From Nocardiopsis sp. JB363 (GTDB taxonomy: Bacteria; Actinomycetota; Actinomycetes; Streptosporangiales; Streptosporangiaceae): a stretch of DNA of 64,000 nucleotides. The DNA lies in contig NZ_FRFF01000200.1 in the NCBI RefSeq assembly GCF_900143625.1, positions 23,835 to 87,834 of the forward strand, in the 5' to 3' direction. The position numbers and the translations under genes are program-made. The stretch's first letter is position 1. Every line of letters starts with the position of its first letter. Positions 14,499 to 23,864 of this stretch are shown piece by piece. The notes beneath the pieces were generated by a model that was given only the letters and a program-made list of their open reading frames with translations, did not search any database and was not told the origin of the DNA.

Positions 14499-17485
14499 TG
14501 CGCCTGCACACCCTCACCATGACCGCGTTCGGCCCCTTCGCCGGTACCGAACGGGTGGACTTCGACCGGCTCGGCCAGGGCGGGCTCTTCCTCGTCCACG
14601 GGCCGACCGGGGCGGGCAAGACCTCCGTGCTGGACGCGGTCTGCTTCGCGCTGTACGGCAGCGTGCCCGGGGCCCGCAGCAAGGACCGCTCCCCCAAGAG
14701 CGACCACGCCCCACCGGACCTGGAGCCGGAGGTGACCCTGGAGTTCACCGTCCGGGGCCGACGGATCCACATCATCCGCAAGCCGAGGTGGGAACGGCCC
14801 AAGAAGCGAGGCAGCGGCACCGTCACCCAGAACCAGAAGGTGGTGGTCCAAGAGCTGCTGGAGGGCACTTGGCAACCGGTCACCACCCGCCCGGACGAGG
14901 CCGGACAGTTCGTCGGGGACCGGGTGGGGCTCACCCTCACCCAGTTCTGCCAGATCGTCATGCTGCCCCAGGGCGACTTCGCCCAGTTCCTGCGGGCCAA
15001 GTCGGACGACCGCCGCAAGTCCCTGGAGCGGATCTTCAACACCCGGGTGTTCCGGGACGTGGAGGAATGGCTGGGCGGGCACACCCGCGGGCTCGAACAC
15101 GAGGTGCGTTCGGCCGAGGAACGGGTGCGCGAGGTCGCCGGGCGGATCGCCGAGGTGGGACGGTCCGACGCACCCCGGGAGACGGACCCGGCGGAGTTGA
15201 GCGCCTGGGCCACCGAACTGGCCATGGTCACCGCCGCGACCGCCCGCGACGCCGAACCGCTCACCGGTGAGTTCACGCTCGCCCGGGACCGGTCCCGGCA
15301 GGCGCTGGCCGACGGACGCGCGCTACGGGAGCGACGCGCTCGGCTCGACGAGGCCCGGGAGCGAAGCGCGCTGTTGGAGGAGCACCGGGCCTGGCGGTCC
15401 CGGTCCGAGGAACGCCTGACCGCCGCGGAACGCACCGACGCCGTGCTGCCGTTCCTGCGCGCCCGCGACCACCGGCGCACCGAACTGGACAAGGCGGAGC
15501 TGGCCGTGACCGACCGGCTGTCGCTGGCGGGAGGCCTGCCCGACCTGGACGTGACCGCGTCGACGGACGCGCGGACGTTGCGCGCCGCCGAGCGGGAGCG
15601 CCGCGACGAGCAGGCCCGGTTGGAACTGCTGCGCGGTGACGCCGAACGCCGACGCTCCCTGCGCGGGGAGCTGACCGATCTGGACCGGCGGCTCGCCGGG
15701 GTCCGCGCCGAGTCCGCGCGGGCCGGGGAGCGTACGGAGACACTGCCGGTCCGGGTGACCGCGGTCGAGCGGGAACTGGAACGGGTGCGCGAACACGCCG
15801 GGCTGGTGGAGACCGCCCAGGACGCGTTGACGTTGGCGGAGAAGCGGCGCTCGGCCGCCGTGGAGCACGAGCGGCTCACCGTGGAACTGGAGCGGGCGGA
15901 GGAGACCCGGCGAACGGTCGTGGACACCGCCCAGCGGTCCCGGGACCACGCACAGGACCTGCGAGAGCGGCGCATCGGACAGATGGCGGCCGAGCTCGCC
16001 GCCGACCTGGCCGATGGGTCGGCGTGCGCGGTGTGCGGATCGGTCGAACACCCCTCCCCCGCGATGCCGAGCGAAGGAGGCCTGGTCTCGGCCGACGGGG
16101 AGAAGGAGGCCCAGACCGCCGCGGAGCGGGCCGCCACGGACCGGTCGACGGCCGAGAGCACGGTGGTGCGGTTGCGGGGTCGGTTGGAGACCGAGGCCAG
16201 GGTCGCCGAGGACCGCACCGCCGCTCGCGCGCAGGAGGAGGTCGGGGCCGAGCGTGCCCGGTTGGCCGAGGCCCGCGCCGCCGCCGGTGAGCGTAAGAGC
16301 CTGGAACAGGAGCTGGGCCGGCTCCGCGAGGAACTACGGCACGCCGAGGAACGTGTGGGCGCGCTGGGCCGCCAGGAGGGTGAGTTCCTGGCCCGTCGGG
16401 AGAGCGCACTGGCCGAATACGAACGGCTCACGGCGCTGCTGGACGAGGCCCGTGGTACCGACGCCGGCCTGCCCGAACGCATCGCGCGTCTGGTGGGCGA
16501 GGCCGACCTGCTGCGCGGGACCGCCGAGGCGATGGACCAGCGCGCACGGGCCACCGAGGAGCTGCGCGCCGCCACGGTCGAGGCCGAGGGCGCGCGAGCG
16601 GAAGCCGGGTTCGCCGACGAGGCGGAGGTCCTGACGGCGACGCTGGACGATCACGCCCGCCGCGACCTGCGCCGCCGTGCCCGGGACTTCGACGACCAGT
16701 GGGCGGCGGTCCGGGCACGCCTGACCGACCCCGAACTCGTGGCCGCCGGGGAACAGGAGCCACCGGACCTGGTCGCGTTGGAGACCGTCGCCGCCGCCGC
16801 GGAGCGCGCCGCCGACCGCGCGATGACCTGGCAGGGCATGTTCGCGGATCGGGCACGCCGGTTGGGCGACCTGCGCGCCGAGTTGACCGACCGGATGACG
16901 GGTTCGGAGCCGGTGCTGCGCAGGTACGCGATCGCGCAGGGGCTGAGCACCCTGGCCGCGGGCACCTCCCCGGACAACACCGACAGCGTGCGGTTGTCCG
17001 CCTACGTCCTGGCGGCCCGGCTGGAGCAGGTGGTGGCCGCCGCCAACGACCGGTTGCTGACCATGTCGGACGGCCGTTACGAACTGCGGTACACCGTCGA
17101 CAAGGCCGCCGGGGACGGGCGGGCCCGCTCCGCCGGTGGTCTGGGAATGCGTGTGGTGGACTCCTGGACCGGGGTCGAACGCGACCCGGCGACGTTGTCG
17201 GGCGGCGAGACCTTCTTCAGTTCCTTGGCGCTGGCCCTGGGACTCGGCGACGTGGCCACCGCGGAGGCCGGCGGCGCCGAGATCGACACCCTGTTCGTGG
17301 ACGAGGGGTTCGGCACACTGGACGAGGACACCCTGGAAGAGGTCTTGGACGTGCTGGACCGGCTGCGCGACGGTGGCCGGGCCGTGGGCGTGGTGAGCCA
17401 CGTGGCGGACCTGCGCCAGCGGGTGACCACGCGGTTGACCGTGCGCAAGAGCTCCGCGGGTTCGCACGTGGAACACCACGGCTGA
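14498..17485 (+). CDS. sbcC: exonuclease SbcC, ATPase subunit
   Basis: 995 residues. Walker A GPTGAGKTS (35-43) at the N-terminus; long arginine/glutamate-rich coiled coils; a zinc-hook CxxC (C510, C513, CAVC followed by GSVEHPSP) in the middle; then the ABC signature LSGGETFFSSLALALGL (about 899) and Walker B LFVDEGFGTLDED (about 930). This is the Rad50-like architecture that clamps DNA ends with SbcD. The start is set by the TGATG junction with sbcD. Antisense frames across this gene are open for long distances because of the biased Arg/Ala codons and are not genes. Confidence 0.95.
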   Translation: MRLHTLTMTAFGPFAGTERVDFDRLGQGGLFLVHGPTGAGKTSVLDAVCFALYGSVPGARSKDRSPKSDHAPPDLEPEVTLEFTVRGRRIHIIRKPRWERPKKRGSGTVTQNQKVVVQELLEGTWQPVTTRPDEAGQFVGDRVGLTLTQFCQIVMLPQGDFAQFLRAKSDDRRKSLERIFNTRVFRDVEEWLGGHTRGLEHEVRSAEERVREVAGRIAEVGRSDAPRETDPAELSAWATELAMVTAATARDAEPLTGEFTLARDRSRQALADGRALRERRARLDEARERSALLEEHRAWRSRSEERLTAAERTDAVLPFLRARDHRRTELDKAELAVTDRLSLAGGLPDLDVTASTDARTLRAAERERRDEQARLELLRGDAERRRSLRGELTDLDRRLAGVRAESARAGERTETLPVRVTAVERELERVREHAGLVETAQDALTLAEKRRSAAVEHERLTVELERAEETRRTVVDTAQRSRDHAQDLRERRIGQMAAELAADLADGSACAVCGSVEHPSPAMPSEGGLVSADGEKEAQTAAERAATDRSTAESTVVRLRGRLETEARVAEDRTAARAQEEVGAERARLAEARAAAGERKSLEQELGRLREELRHAEERVGALGRQEGEFLARRESALAEYERLTALLDEARGTDAGLPERIARLVGEADLLRGTAEAMDQRARATEELRAATVEAEGARAEAGFADEAEVLTATLDDHARRDLRRRARDFDDQWAAVRARLTDPELVAAGEQEPPDLVALETVAAAAERAADRAMTWQGMFADRARRLGDLRAELTDRMTGSEPVLRRYAIAQGLSTLAAGTSPDNTDSVRLSAYVLAARLEQVVAAANDRLLTMSDGRYELRYTVDKAAGDGRARSAGGLGMRVVDSWTGVERDPATLSGGETFFSSLALALGLGDVATAEAGGAEIDTLFVDEGFGTLDEDTLEEVLDVLDRLRDGGRAVGVVSHVADLRQRVTTRLTVRKSSAGSHVEHHG

Positions 17486-17542
17486 CGCGCCCCGCCCCCG
17501 GTCGGGCACCCCGGGTCCGAAGGCCCGGCCGACGGTGGGACA

Positions 17543-17971
17543 ATGACCATCGTGAATTCGCTGGTCAACATCGCCGTGTTCGGAATCGGGGGCGCCATCA
17601 TGGTGGCGGCCCTGCTCGGTCTGCTGCTCGTCTTGTCGGGAAGCTCTCGTGGGATCCCTCCCCGGTTGCTCACCGCCTTCGGAGCCGCCTCGATCGTGTT
17701 GTGGGTGGTGCTGCCGGCCTTGACCGCCCTGAACGAGATGTCCGCGGGCACCGGCTTCTGGGTGGGGTTCGCCGGCGCGAGCGTCGTGGCGGTCGTGATG
17801 TACGCGGTCAACGCGGCCATGCTGCCGATGGTGGCCCGCCGTCAGGCCCTGGTGAACGGCCAGGCAGGGCTGGCGGGGATCAAACCCACCCCCTCGGTGC
17901 TGGTGGGCGGCCTGGTGATCTGTCTGGCCATGGCGCTCCTGGTGACCGGTGTGATGGCTTTCATCTCCTGA
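17543..17971 (+). CDS. small integral membrane protein, function unknown
   Basis: 142 residues with four clear hydrophobic segments (about 5-30, 38-62, 68-95 and 117-140) and short loops; I do not recognise a family. The connecting loop after segment 3 is basic (ARRQ), favouring a cytoplasmic position. It follows sbcC by 57 bp and could be read from its own promoter: GACAAT lies just before a GTG at 17552 that is an alternative leaderless start. Codon use is typical of the neighbours. It is separated from the DUF3558 lipoprotein gene by 128 bp. No function can be given. Confidence 0.75.
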   Translation: MTIVNSLVNIAVFGIGGAIMVAALLGLLLVLSGSSRGIPPRLLTAFGAASIVLWVVLPALTALNEMSAGTGFWVGFAGASVVAVVMYAVNAAMLPMVARRQALVNGQAGLAGIKPTPSVLVGGLVICLAMALLVTGVMAFIS

Positions 17972-18099
17972 GCACGGTGTCCATACCCGTGACCGTTTCC
18001 GGCCACAAAGGCTCCAGGGGCGGCGACGCTCTGTAACTTCGTGCCGGGGTTCCCCGACGGGGAGCCCCGGCATCGTCGTGCGGAGTGGACGGAGGCGGG

Positions 18100-18627
18100 A
18101 TGCGCGGGTGGAGATGGGCGGCCGTGGGCGTGGCGGCCGTGCTGGTCGGCGGCTGTGGTGGTGAGGTCGATCTGGCCGAGCGCGACTCCATCGACCAGTT
18201 CGACGTGCCCCCGTTGGACCCCACCGCGCGGCACCCCTGCGACCTGCTGCCCGACGAAACCGCGATCGACCTCGGTCTGCTCGGCGAGGGTGACAGCGGC
18301 GTCCCGCAGTCGGACGACAACTGCTTCTTCACCGACGCGATCGACTCCAGCGTGGACGTGCGAGTGGAGACCCACGACCCCGACGCCGAGGAGGACGAGC
18401 CACCGGTCCCCCACACCCTCTCGGCGGCGTTCGAGGGCGGAGAGGCGCACGAATACGTGGCGGTGGAGGGCTACCCCGGCTACACCGAGACCTTCCCCGA
18501 CTCCTGCAACCTGGGGGTGGCCACCTCCGACGAGCACAGTCTGTTCGTTCAGGTCAGTGCGGAGGACGCCTGTGAGACGGCGATCCGGACCGCCCGGAGC
18601 GTCATCGCCGGCTCCCCGGAGCTGTGA
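18100..18627 (+). CDS. DUF3558-like lipoprotein
   Basis: 175 residues. The N-terminus is a lipoprotein signal: RGWRWAAVGVAAVLVGGC, with lipobox LVGGC giving a lipidated Cys. The mature part contains HPCDLLPDETAIDLGL, DNCFFTD and a C-terminal CNLGVATSDEHSLFVQV stretch, matching the DUF3558 pattern of actinobacterial exported lipoproteins with paired cysteines. The protein would sit on the outer face of the membrane; its job is unknown. ATG at 18100 is preceded by GGAGG; a GTG 15 bp earlier in frame is possible but would bury the basic n-region. A strong hairpin follows the gene. Confidence 0.8.
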   Translation: MRGWRWAAVGVAAVLVGGCGGEVDLAERDSIDQFDVPPLDPTARHPCDLLPDETAIDLGLLGEGDSGVPQSDDNCFFTDAIDSSVDVRVETHDPDAEEDEPPVPHTLSAAFEGGEAHEYVAVEGYPGYTETFPDSCNLGVATSDEHSLFVQVSAEDACETAIRTARSVIAGSPEL

Positions 18628-18640
18628 CGGCGCCCATGAC

Positions 18641-18678
18641 GACGGGCCCCTTCCACATTCGATGGGAAAGGGCCCGTC
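18641..18678. terminator. bidirectional hairpin terminator
   Basis: GACGGGCCC pairs perfectly with GGGCCCGTC and the stem continues through TTCC/GGAA with one unpaired base on each side. It lies between the ends of the convergent lipoprotein and CopD-CtaG genes, so it can serve both strands. Confidence 0.8.
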
Positions 18679-18700
18679 GGGGATCGACCACGGATCGGGG

Positions 18701-20785
18701 TCAGTTCGGCTGTTGGCGGGAACGACGGTCGAGTTCGGCGAGGTACTCGTTGTAGGCGTCCATGTCGGAGTCGTCGGAGTCACCACGGCTGCTGTGCCGC
18801 TGCCGGCGACGTTCCTGGCGCTCGTCGTCGCGCGACCACTGCACCACCAGCGCCAGCATCACCAGGAGTGTGGGGATCTCGCCCAGGGCCCAGGCGAAGC
18901 CACCGCCCTGGTACTGGTCCGCCATCGGGTCCTGCATCCACGGGATGTCGAACTGGCCGTAGAACTCCGCGGCGATGGGCGTGGTCTGCTCCATGATGGC
19001 GATGCCGAAGAAGGCGTGGAACCCCATCACCACCAGCAGCAACAGCAGGCGCAGTAGGAACGGGACCTTCCGCGGGGCCGGGTCGACACCGATGATCACC
19101 CAGTAGAAGAGGAAGCCCGAGACGAGGAAGTGCACACCCATGAACAGGTGACCGAGGTGGTCGTTCATGAGCATGCCGAACAGCGGCGTGAAGTAGAGGG
19201 CGTACAGGCTGAGCACGAAGACCGGTGCGGCCACCGCGGGATGGGTGACGAACTTGGAGAAGCGGCTGTTGAGGAAGGCGTTGAGCCACTCGCGCGGCCC
19301 TCGGTCGCCCCGCTGCTCGGCCGGCTTCAGGGCGCGCAAGGCCAGGGTGGCCGGCGCACCCAGCACCAACAGGATCGGGGTGACCATGGCCAGCACCATG
19401 TGCTGGATCATGTGGGCCGAGAACATGATCATCGCGTAGGTCGCGAAACCGGTGAGCTGGACCAGGACGATGGTCAGCAGCCCCGCGAAGAAGGCCACGA
19501 CGCGCCCGATCGGCCACTTGTCGCCCCGCTTGGACAGCCGGTACACGCCGCCCAGGTACAGGCCCGCGGCGATCACCACGAACATGATGAAGAACAGGTC
19601 GGGGCGCCACAGGGTGAGCAGGTTCTCCAGGCTCATCGCGGACGGGATGGTGAAGCCCAGGATGGCGGCGGCCGGGTCGACGGTGCTCTCCAACGGCGGG
19701 GGCGGCGCGGTGCGCCCCAGCCCCGCGGAGATCCCCATGACCGCGGCCATGACGACGACCTCGACCCCGGACAGGCGGATGAAGTTCCAGCGGCGGAAGG
19801 CGTGGCCGGCCTTGCCTTCGGGTGCCTGGGCGATCCGGTCCACCGTCCACTTGCGGTGCGCGTAGCCGAACACTCCGAGAACGCCGAACAGCACGATCTT
19901 GGCGACGATGATGAGCCCGTACTCGGTGCCGAACAGGTGATCGATGGATTCGAGGCGGGCCAGGGCGCTGGCGGCCCCGCTGACGGCGACACCGACGTAG
20001 GCCCACAGCGCCACGCGGCTGAACCGGTGTGCGGCGGTGGCCGGCGCCTCGCCGTCGGTTCGTACGGCGTGGTAGGTGACCGCGGCCAGGCCGCCTACCC
20101 ACACGGAGATGGAGATCAGGTGCAGGGCCAGTCCGGTGACGGCGAGTTCGTGGGAACCGGAGGAGGCGGAGTGGCCCGTCAGGGCCGGAGGGGTGACCGC
20201 GACCAAGGCGGCGACCAGCAGCCACAGGCCGGAGGTGGCACCGGTGGTGGTGCGACCGAACAGCGCGATGCCGGTCGTGATCAGGATGACGAACATCAGG
20301 GCGATGCCGCCGGAGACCGACCCCGCGAAGGCGGTGACCTCGTCGATCGAGACCTGTCCCATGGGTTTGGCGAGGAACTCGGAGGCCTGGAAGTAGAGGG
20401 TCGCCACGGCGGCCAGGGTCCAGGCCAAGGAAGCCCAGGTGGCGGCGCGTACGTAGCCGATGGCCTGGTCGGACAGGCGTCCCTTGAAGGAGGGCAGCAG
20501 CAGGGTCGCCATGACCAGCAGCCCGATCGTCAGGACGGCTCCGACGTTCATGGCGTTCTTGGCGATCGGCATGCCCCACCGCACGGCCTCACCGGCGTCG
20601 GGGAGGCCCGGGATGACCCTGGCGAAGACCGAACCGCCCAGGACCAGGGTGGCGCCCAGGAACAAGGCGCACACCAGGGCGGCGATCAGGGCGAAGATCG
20701 GTACGATCCCGGTGCCCGGAGGCAGGTCGGCGTTGTCGGGGTGCGCTTTGATCGGGGAATTGTCGTTCTGGGTGGGAGAAGCCAC
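18701..20785 (-). CDS. fused CopD-CtaG copper / cytochrome c oxidase assembly membrane protein
   Basis: 694 residues, around 14 predicted membrane helices. The N-terminal half resembles CopD (copper resistance D) with the helix pair HLISISVWVGGLAAVTYHAV and following KIVLFGVLGVFGYAHRKW. The C-terminal half is caa3_CtaG-like, with SAHMIQHMVLAMVTPILLVLGAP, YFTPLF, HLFMGVHFLVSGFLFYWVIIG and a His/Met-rich set of helices. It ends in a hydrophilic, arginine-rich tail. The fusion is common in actinobacteria and is thought to move or chaperone copper for the haem-copper oxidase. GTG at 20785 has GGAG 7 nt upstream. It is monocistronic; no sco or ctaA/B gene is next to it. Confidence 0.88.
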   Translation of the reverse strand: MASPTQNDNSPIKAHPDNADLPPGTGIVPIFALIAALVCALFLGATLVLGGSVFARVIPGLPDAGEAVRWGMPIAKNAMNVGAVLTIGLLVMATLLLPSFKGRLSDQAIGYVRAATWASLAWTLAAVATLYFQASEFLAKPMGQVSIDEVTAFAGSVSGGIALMFVILITTGIALFGRTTTGATSGLWLLVAALVAVTPPALTGHSASSGSHELAVTGLALHLISISVWVGGLAAVTYHAVRTDGEAPATAAHRFSRVALWAYVGVAVSGAASALARLESIDHLFGTEYGLIIVAKIVLFGVLGVFGYAHRKWTVDRIAQAPEGKAGHAFRRWNFIRLSGVEVVVMAAVMGISAGLGRTAPPPPLESTVDPAAAILGFTIPSAMSLENLLTLWRPDLFFIMFVVIAAGLYLGGVYRLSKRGDKWPIGRVVAFFAGLLTIVLVQLTGFATYAMIMFSAHMIQHMVLAMVTPILLVLGAPATLALRALKPAEQRGDRGPREWLNAFLNSRFSKFVTHPAVAAPVFVLSLYALYFTPLFGMLMNDHLGHLFMGVHFLVSGFLFYWVIIGVDPAPRKVPFLLRLLLLLVVMGFHAFFGIAIMEQTTPIAAEFYGQFDIPWMQDPMADQYQGGGFAWALGEIPTLLVMLALVVQWSRDDERQERRRQRHSSRGDSDDSDMDAYNEYLAELDRRSRQQPN

Positions 20786-21116
20786 GTGCCACTCCGTCGT
20801 CGAGTGCGGTCAACAGCAGGTCAGGGCTCTCGGCCGTGAGGGCCACCGCTGTGCTGTTCGGATCGGGGTCCGGCAGGGGCCGTGCACGGAGGAACACCTC
20901 GACCAAGGTTAGTCCGTTTACTACGCGGTGTCGGACTTGGTCCCCGATCGACCGCCTTTCGGCGCGGCCGGCAAGCGAAAGCCGCCACCGTTGGTGATGT
21001 TTCCCCTATATGAAGGGGATCCACGCGATACGCTCGACGCTCCGACGAGTCCCCGCTCCGTCCCCCTCCTCGACACCTCTCACCCTGACCTGAGCCCAGC
21101 GCACGAAGGGGGAGCG
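20786..21116. other. 331-bp intergenic region between divergent genes
   Basis: No gene is supported. It must hold the promoter of the CopD-CtaG gene (minus) and the leader of the amidohydrolase-like gene (plus). A short CCCCT-ATATGA-AGGGG hairpin lies near 21004-21019. A stretch GTAGTAAAC near 20915-20925 is locally AT-rich and is the best place for the minus-strand promoter, but I cannot assign -35/-10 boxes firmly. Confidence 0.4.
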
Positions 21117-22331
21117 ATGCCCGATTTCGACACCGTCATCCGCTCGACACGAGTGGTGGTCCCCGAAGGGATCGAAGCAGCGGACGTGACCGTTCGCGAA
21201 GGACGTATCGAGGCGGTGCTGCCGTACCGTTCGATCACCGAAGGGCCCGGCCCACGGATCATCGACCTGGGAGACCGGGCCCTGTTGCCCGGGGCGGTCG
21301 ACCTGGGCACCGGGGTGCACGCACCCGGCGAGGAGTTGGCCGACTCCTATCACCGGGCCGGTTCCGCGGCCCTGCGCGGCGGGGTCACCTGTCTGGTGGT
21401 CTCCCCCGCGCCCGCCCGACCCGCCATCACCTGCGCGGACTCCCTCCAGGTCCACCAACGCGCCGCCGCCGGTTCCCCGGTCGCCATCGCCTTCCTGGGC
21501 GGTGTCAATCAGGGCGCCGGCCCCTTGGAACTCGCCGACCTCCAAGCGGGCGGCGTGGTGGCCTTCCAGGCCTCCCTGTCGGACGGGGGCGCCCCCGACA
21601 TGGCGGCGTTGAGCGACTCCGGTCTGCGCAAGGCCATGGTGCAGATCGCCACCCTCGACTCGCTGTTGATCGTGCACGCCGAGGACTCCGCCGAGCTCGG
21701 CACCCCTGCGGTGAGCGCCGAACAACGTCCGCCCCGGGCCGAACGTCGTGGACTGGAACGGGTGTTCTCCGCCGCCAGGGTGGTGGGGGCGCGTACCCAC
21801 ATCGCCCCGTTCACCGCCGCCGAGTGCGCGGCGCTGCTGTCGGCCGCGGAGGCGGCCGGGGTGGAACTGGGCGCGCACACCTGCCCGCACTACCTGTGCC
21901 TGCCCTCGGAGTTCCCCGGGCCGGACTCACCGGTGCACGGCTGCCGTCCGCCCCTGCGTTCGGACGCCAACCGCAAGGCCCTGTGGAGCGCGCTCCTCGA
22001 ACCCGGTTCGGCGCTGGCCACCATCGGTTCGGGACACCTGCCGGCGATCGGGTTGTACACACTGCGGTGGAGTCTTTCGGCACTGTGGACCGCCGCGCGT
22101 CGCCGCAACCTCACCTTGAGTCACTTGGCGCGATGGACCGCCCAAAGCCCCGCCGACCTCTTGGGGCTGGCCCGTGGCCGGATCCAGCCCGGATTCGAGG
22201 CGGACCTGGTCGCCTTCGACGACGAGGCGACCACACTGGTGCCCGAGAACGACCCGGGTCCCTACGCGGGGATGCGCCTGACCGGTCGGGTCACGAGGGT
22301 GTGGGTGGCGGGTCGGGAAACACATTCGTAG
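21117..22331 (+). CDS. dihydroorotase/allantoinase-like protein lacking metal ligands (probable pseudoenzyme)
   Basis: 404 residues, full length for cyclic amidohydrolases. The fold is recognisable (IIDLGDRALLPGAVDL, AHTCPHYLCLPSEF, CRPPLRSDANR, ADLVAFD, GRVTRVWVAG). The catalytic set is not: the HxH motif is G64-x-G66, the carbamylated lysine position is Q151 (GVVAFQAS), the third-strand His is P231 (THIAPFT) and the aspartate position is G306 (GSGHLP); only H187 (IVHAED) remains of six ligands. Hydrolysis of dihydroorotate, allantoin or hydantoins is therefore unlikely; a structural, binding or regulatory role is inferred. ATG at 21117 follows AGGGGGAG. Situated 137 bp before alanine dehydrogenase on the same strand; no pyr or purine-catabolism genes nearby. 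Confidence 0.85.
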   Translation: MPDFDTVIRSTRVVVPEGIEAADVTVREGRIEAVLPYRSITEGPGPRIIDLGDRALLPGAVDLGTGVHAPGEELADSYHRAGSAALRGGVTCLVVSPAPARPAITCADSLQVHQRAAAGSPVAIAFLGGVNQGAGPLELADLQAGGVVAFQASLSDGGAPDMAALSDSGLRKAMVQIATLDSLLIVHAEDSAELGTPAVSAEQRPPRAERRGLERVFSAARVVGARTHIAPFTAAECAALLSAAEAAGVELGAHTCPHYLCLPSEFPGPDSPVHGCRPPLRSDANRKALWSALLEPGSALATIGSGHLPAIGLYTLRWSLSALWTAARRRNLTLSHLARWTAQSPADLLGLARGRIQPGFEADLVAFDDEATTLVPENDPGPYAGMRLTGRVTRVWVAGRETHS

Positions 22332-22468
22332 ACCTGTGTCACACACCACACGGAGTCCTTACACCCTGTCAACATGGCCCTACAGGGTCATGCACATTGG
22401 CGATGGCGTCCAGGCGCCTTCACCGGTCACAGTGGTAGGTGTCCAGGGCGATACCAGTTGGAGGAACC

Positions 22469-23587
22469 GTGCTCATCGGCGTGCCCCGTGAGATCAAGAA
22501 CCACGAGTACCGAGTGGCCATCACCCCGGCCGGGGTCCACGAACTGACCCGTCGGGGGCACGAGGTCTTCGTCGAACGCGACGCGGGTCTGGGTTCCTCC
22601 ATCAGCGACGACGAGTACCGGGAGGTGGGCGCCACCATCCTGGACACCGCCGACGAGGTGTGGGCCACCGGTGACCTCATCCTGAAGGTGAAGGAGCCCG
22701 TCCCCGCCGAGCACCACCGCATGCGCGAGGGGCAGACCCTCTTCACCTTCCTGCACCTGGCCGCCTCCCGCGAGTGCACCGACGCCCTGGTCGAACACGG
22801 GGTCACCGGTATCGCCTATGAGACCGTCCAACTGTCCGACGGTTCACTGCCCTTGCTCGCCCCCATGTCGGAGGTGGCGGGCCGGCTGGCGACGCAGGTC
22901 GGGTCGGTGACCCTACAGCGTTCCGCCGGCGGCCGCGGGGTCCTCATGGGCGGGGTTCCGGGGGTGCGGCCGGCCCGTGTCACCGTGGTCGGCGCCGGTG
23001 TGTCCGGACTGAACGCCACCCAGATCGCCGTGGGGATGGGCGCCGAGGTCACGGTGCTGGATCTGAACGTCGACAAGCTGCGGCACATGGACTCCCTGTA
23101 CCGGGGCCGGGTCAAGACGGTGGCGTCCAACGCCTTCGAGGTGGAGTCGGCCGCCTTGGAGTCCGACATGATGATCGGCGCGGTGCTGGTTCCCGGCGCC
23201 AGGGCACCCAAGTTGGTCTCCAACGAGTTGGTCTCCCGAATGCGCCCGGGAGCGGTCCTGGTGGACATCGCGATCGACCAGGGAGGCTGCTTCGAGGACT
23301 CCCGGCCCACCACGCACGGCGACCCCACGTTCACCGTGCACGACACGGTGTTCTACTGCGTCGCGAACATGCCCGGCGCGGTCCCCAACACCTCCACGCA
23401 CGCACTCACCAAGGACACACTGCACTACGTCGTGGCGCTCGCCGACAAGGGCTGGAAGCAGGCCCTGCGCGACGACGCGTCCCTGGCGGCCGGCCTGAAC
23501 ACCTTCGACGGGGACGTGGTCTACGCTCCGGTGGCGGAGGCCCACGGCCTCAAGCACCGTGAGCTCGACGAGGTCCTCGCGCGCTGA
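22469..23587 (+). CDS. ald: alanine dehydrogenase
   Basis: 372 residues, the exact family length. NAD-dependent reversible conversion of alanine to pyruvate and ammonia. Key residues line up with characterised Ald: R15 (EYRVAI), K75 (KVKEP), H96 (FLHLAA), the NAD loop VVGAGVSGLNA (174-184) and D270 (VDIAIDQGG). GTG at 22469 was preferred because VLIGVPREIKNHEYR is the conserved N-terminus and GGAGG sits 5 nt upstream; the frame is open a little further up. The gene ends in a very strong terminator. It sits between two degenerate enzymes, which may have a shared amino-acid-related context, but this is only inference. Confidence 0.96.
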   Translation: MLIGVPREIKNHEYRVAITPAGVHELTRRGHEVFVERDAGLGSSISDDEYREVGATILDTADEVWATGDLILKVKEPVPAEHHRMREGQTLFTFLHLAASRECTDALVEHGVTGIAYETVQLSDGSLPLLAPMSEVAGRLATQVGSVTLQRSAGGRGVLMGGVPGVRPARVTVVGAGVSGLNATQIAVGMGAEVTVLDLNVDKLRHMDSLYRGRVKTVASNAFEVESAALESDMMIGAVLVPGARAPKLVSNELVSRMRPGAVLVDIAIDQGGCFEDSRPTTHGDPTFTVHDTVFYCVANMPGAVPNTSTHALTKDTLHYVVALADKGWKQALRDDASLAAGLNTFDGDVVYAPVAEAHGLKHRELDEVLAR

Positions 23588-23597
23588 CGCCGCACCC

Positions 23598-23628
23598 GAG
23601 GGGGCCGCCCGACCCGGGCGGCCCCCTC
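23598..23628 (+). terminator. strong hairpin terminator after ald
   Basis: A perfect 14-bp stem GAGGGGGCCGCCCG/CGGGCGGCCCCCTC with a 3-nt loop begins 10 bp after the ald stop and is followed by a mixed T/C run (CTCGTTCCC). Confidence 0.85.
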
Positions 23629-23864
23629 CTCGTTCCCATGGTGAGACACATATCGCGGACCCGTACCCGGATGGACGAACCCGCTCCGACCCGCACAAAG
23701 CCCGCACCACCAGGGAAACCTTCGTCCACAGGGTGAGCCGTACGGGGTGGTCGGGCGGGACCGGCGGGGGTACCGTCGAAAGTGGGTCCTTCCCCGTGGC
23801 GGGCCCGTTGCCCGTGGCCCGAACAGAGGTGGGGACTGTAGTGACGCACGCCGGAGCGGTGACC

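Noticed and set aside
14353..16575. Long minus-strand reading frame of 740 codons antisense to sbcC
   Set aside because: Its translation is almost only Ser, Arg and Ala, produced by the third-position bias of sbcC; no domain, no ribosome site, and sbcC is certain.
22335..22345. TGTGTCACACA upstream of ald as a Crp site
   Set aside because: The half-sites are too close (11-bp odd palindrome) for TGTGA-N6-TCACA; more likely coincidental.
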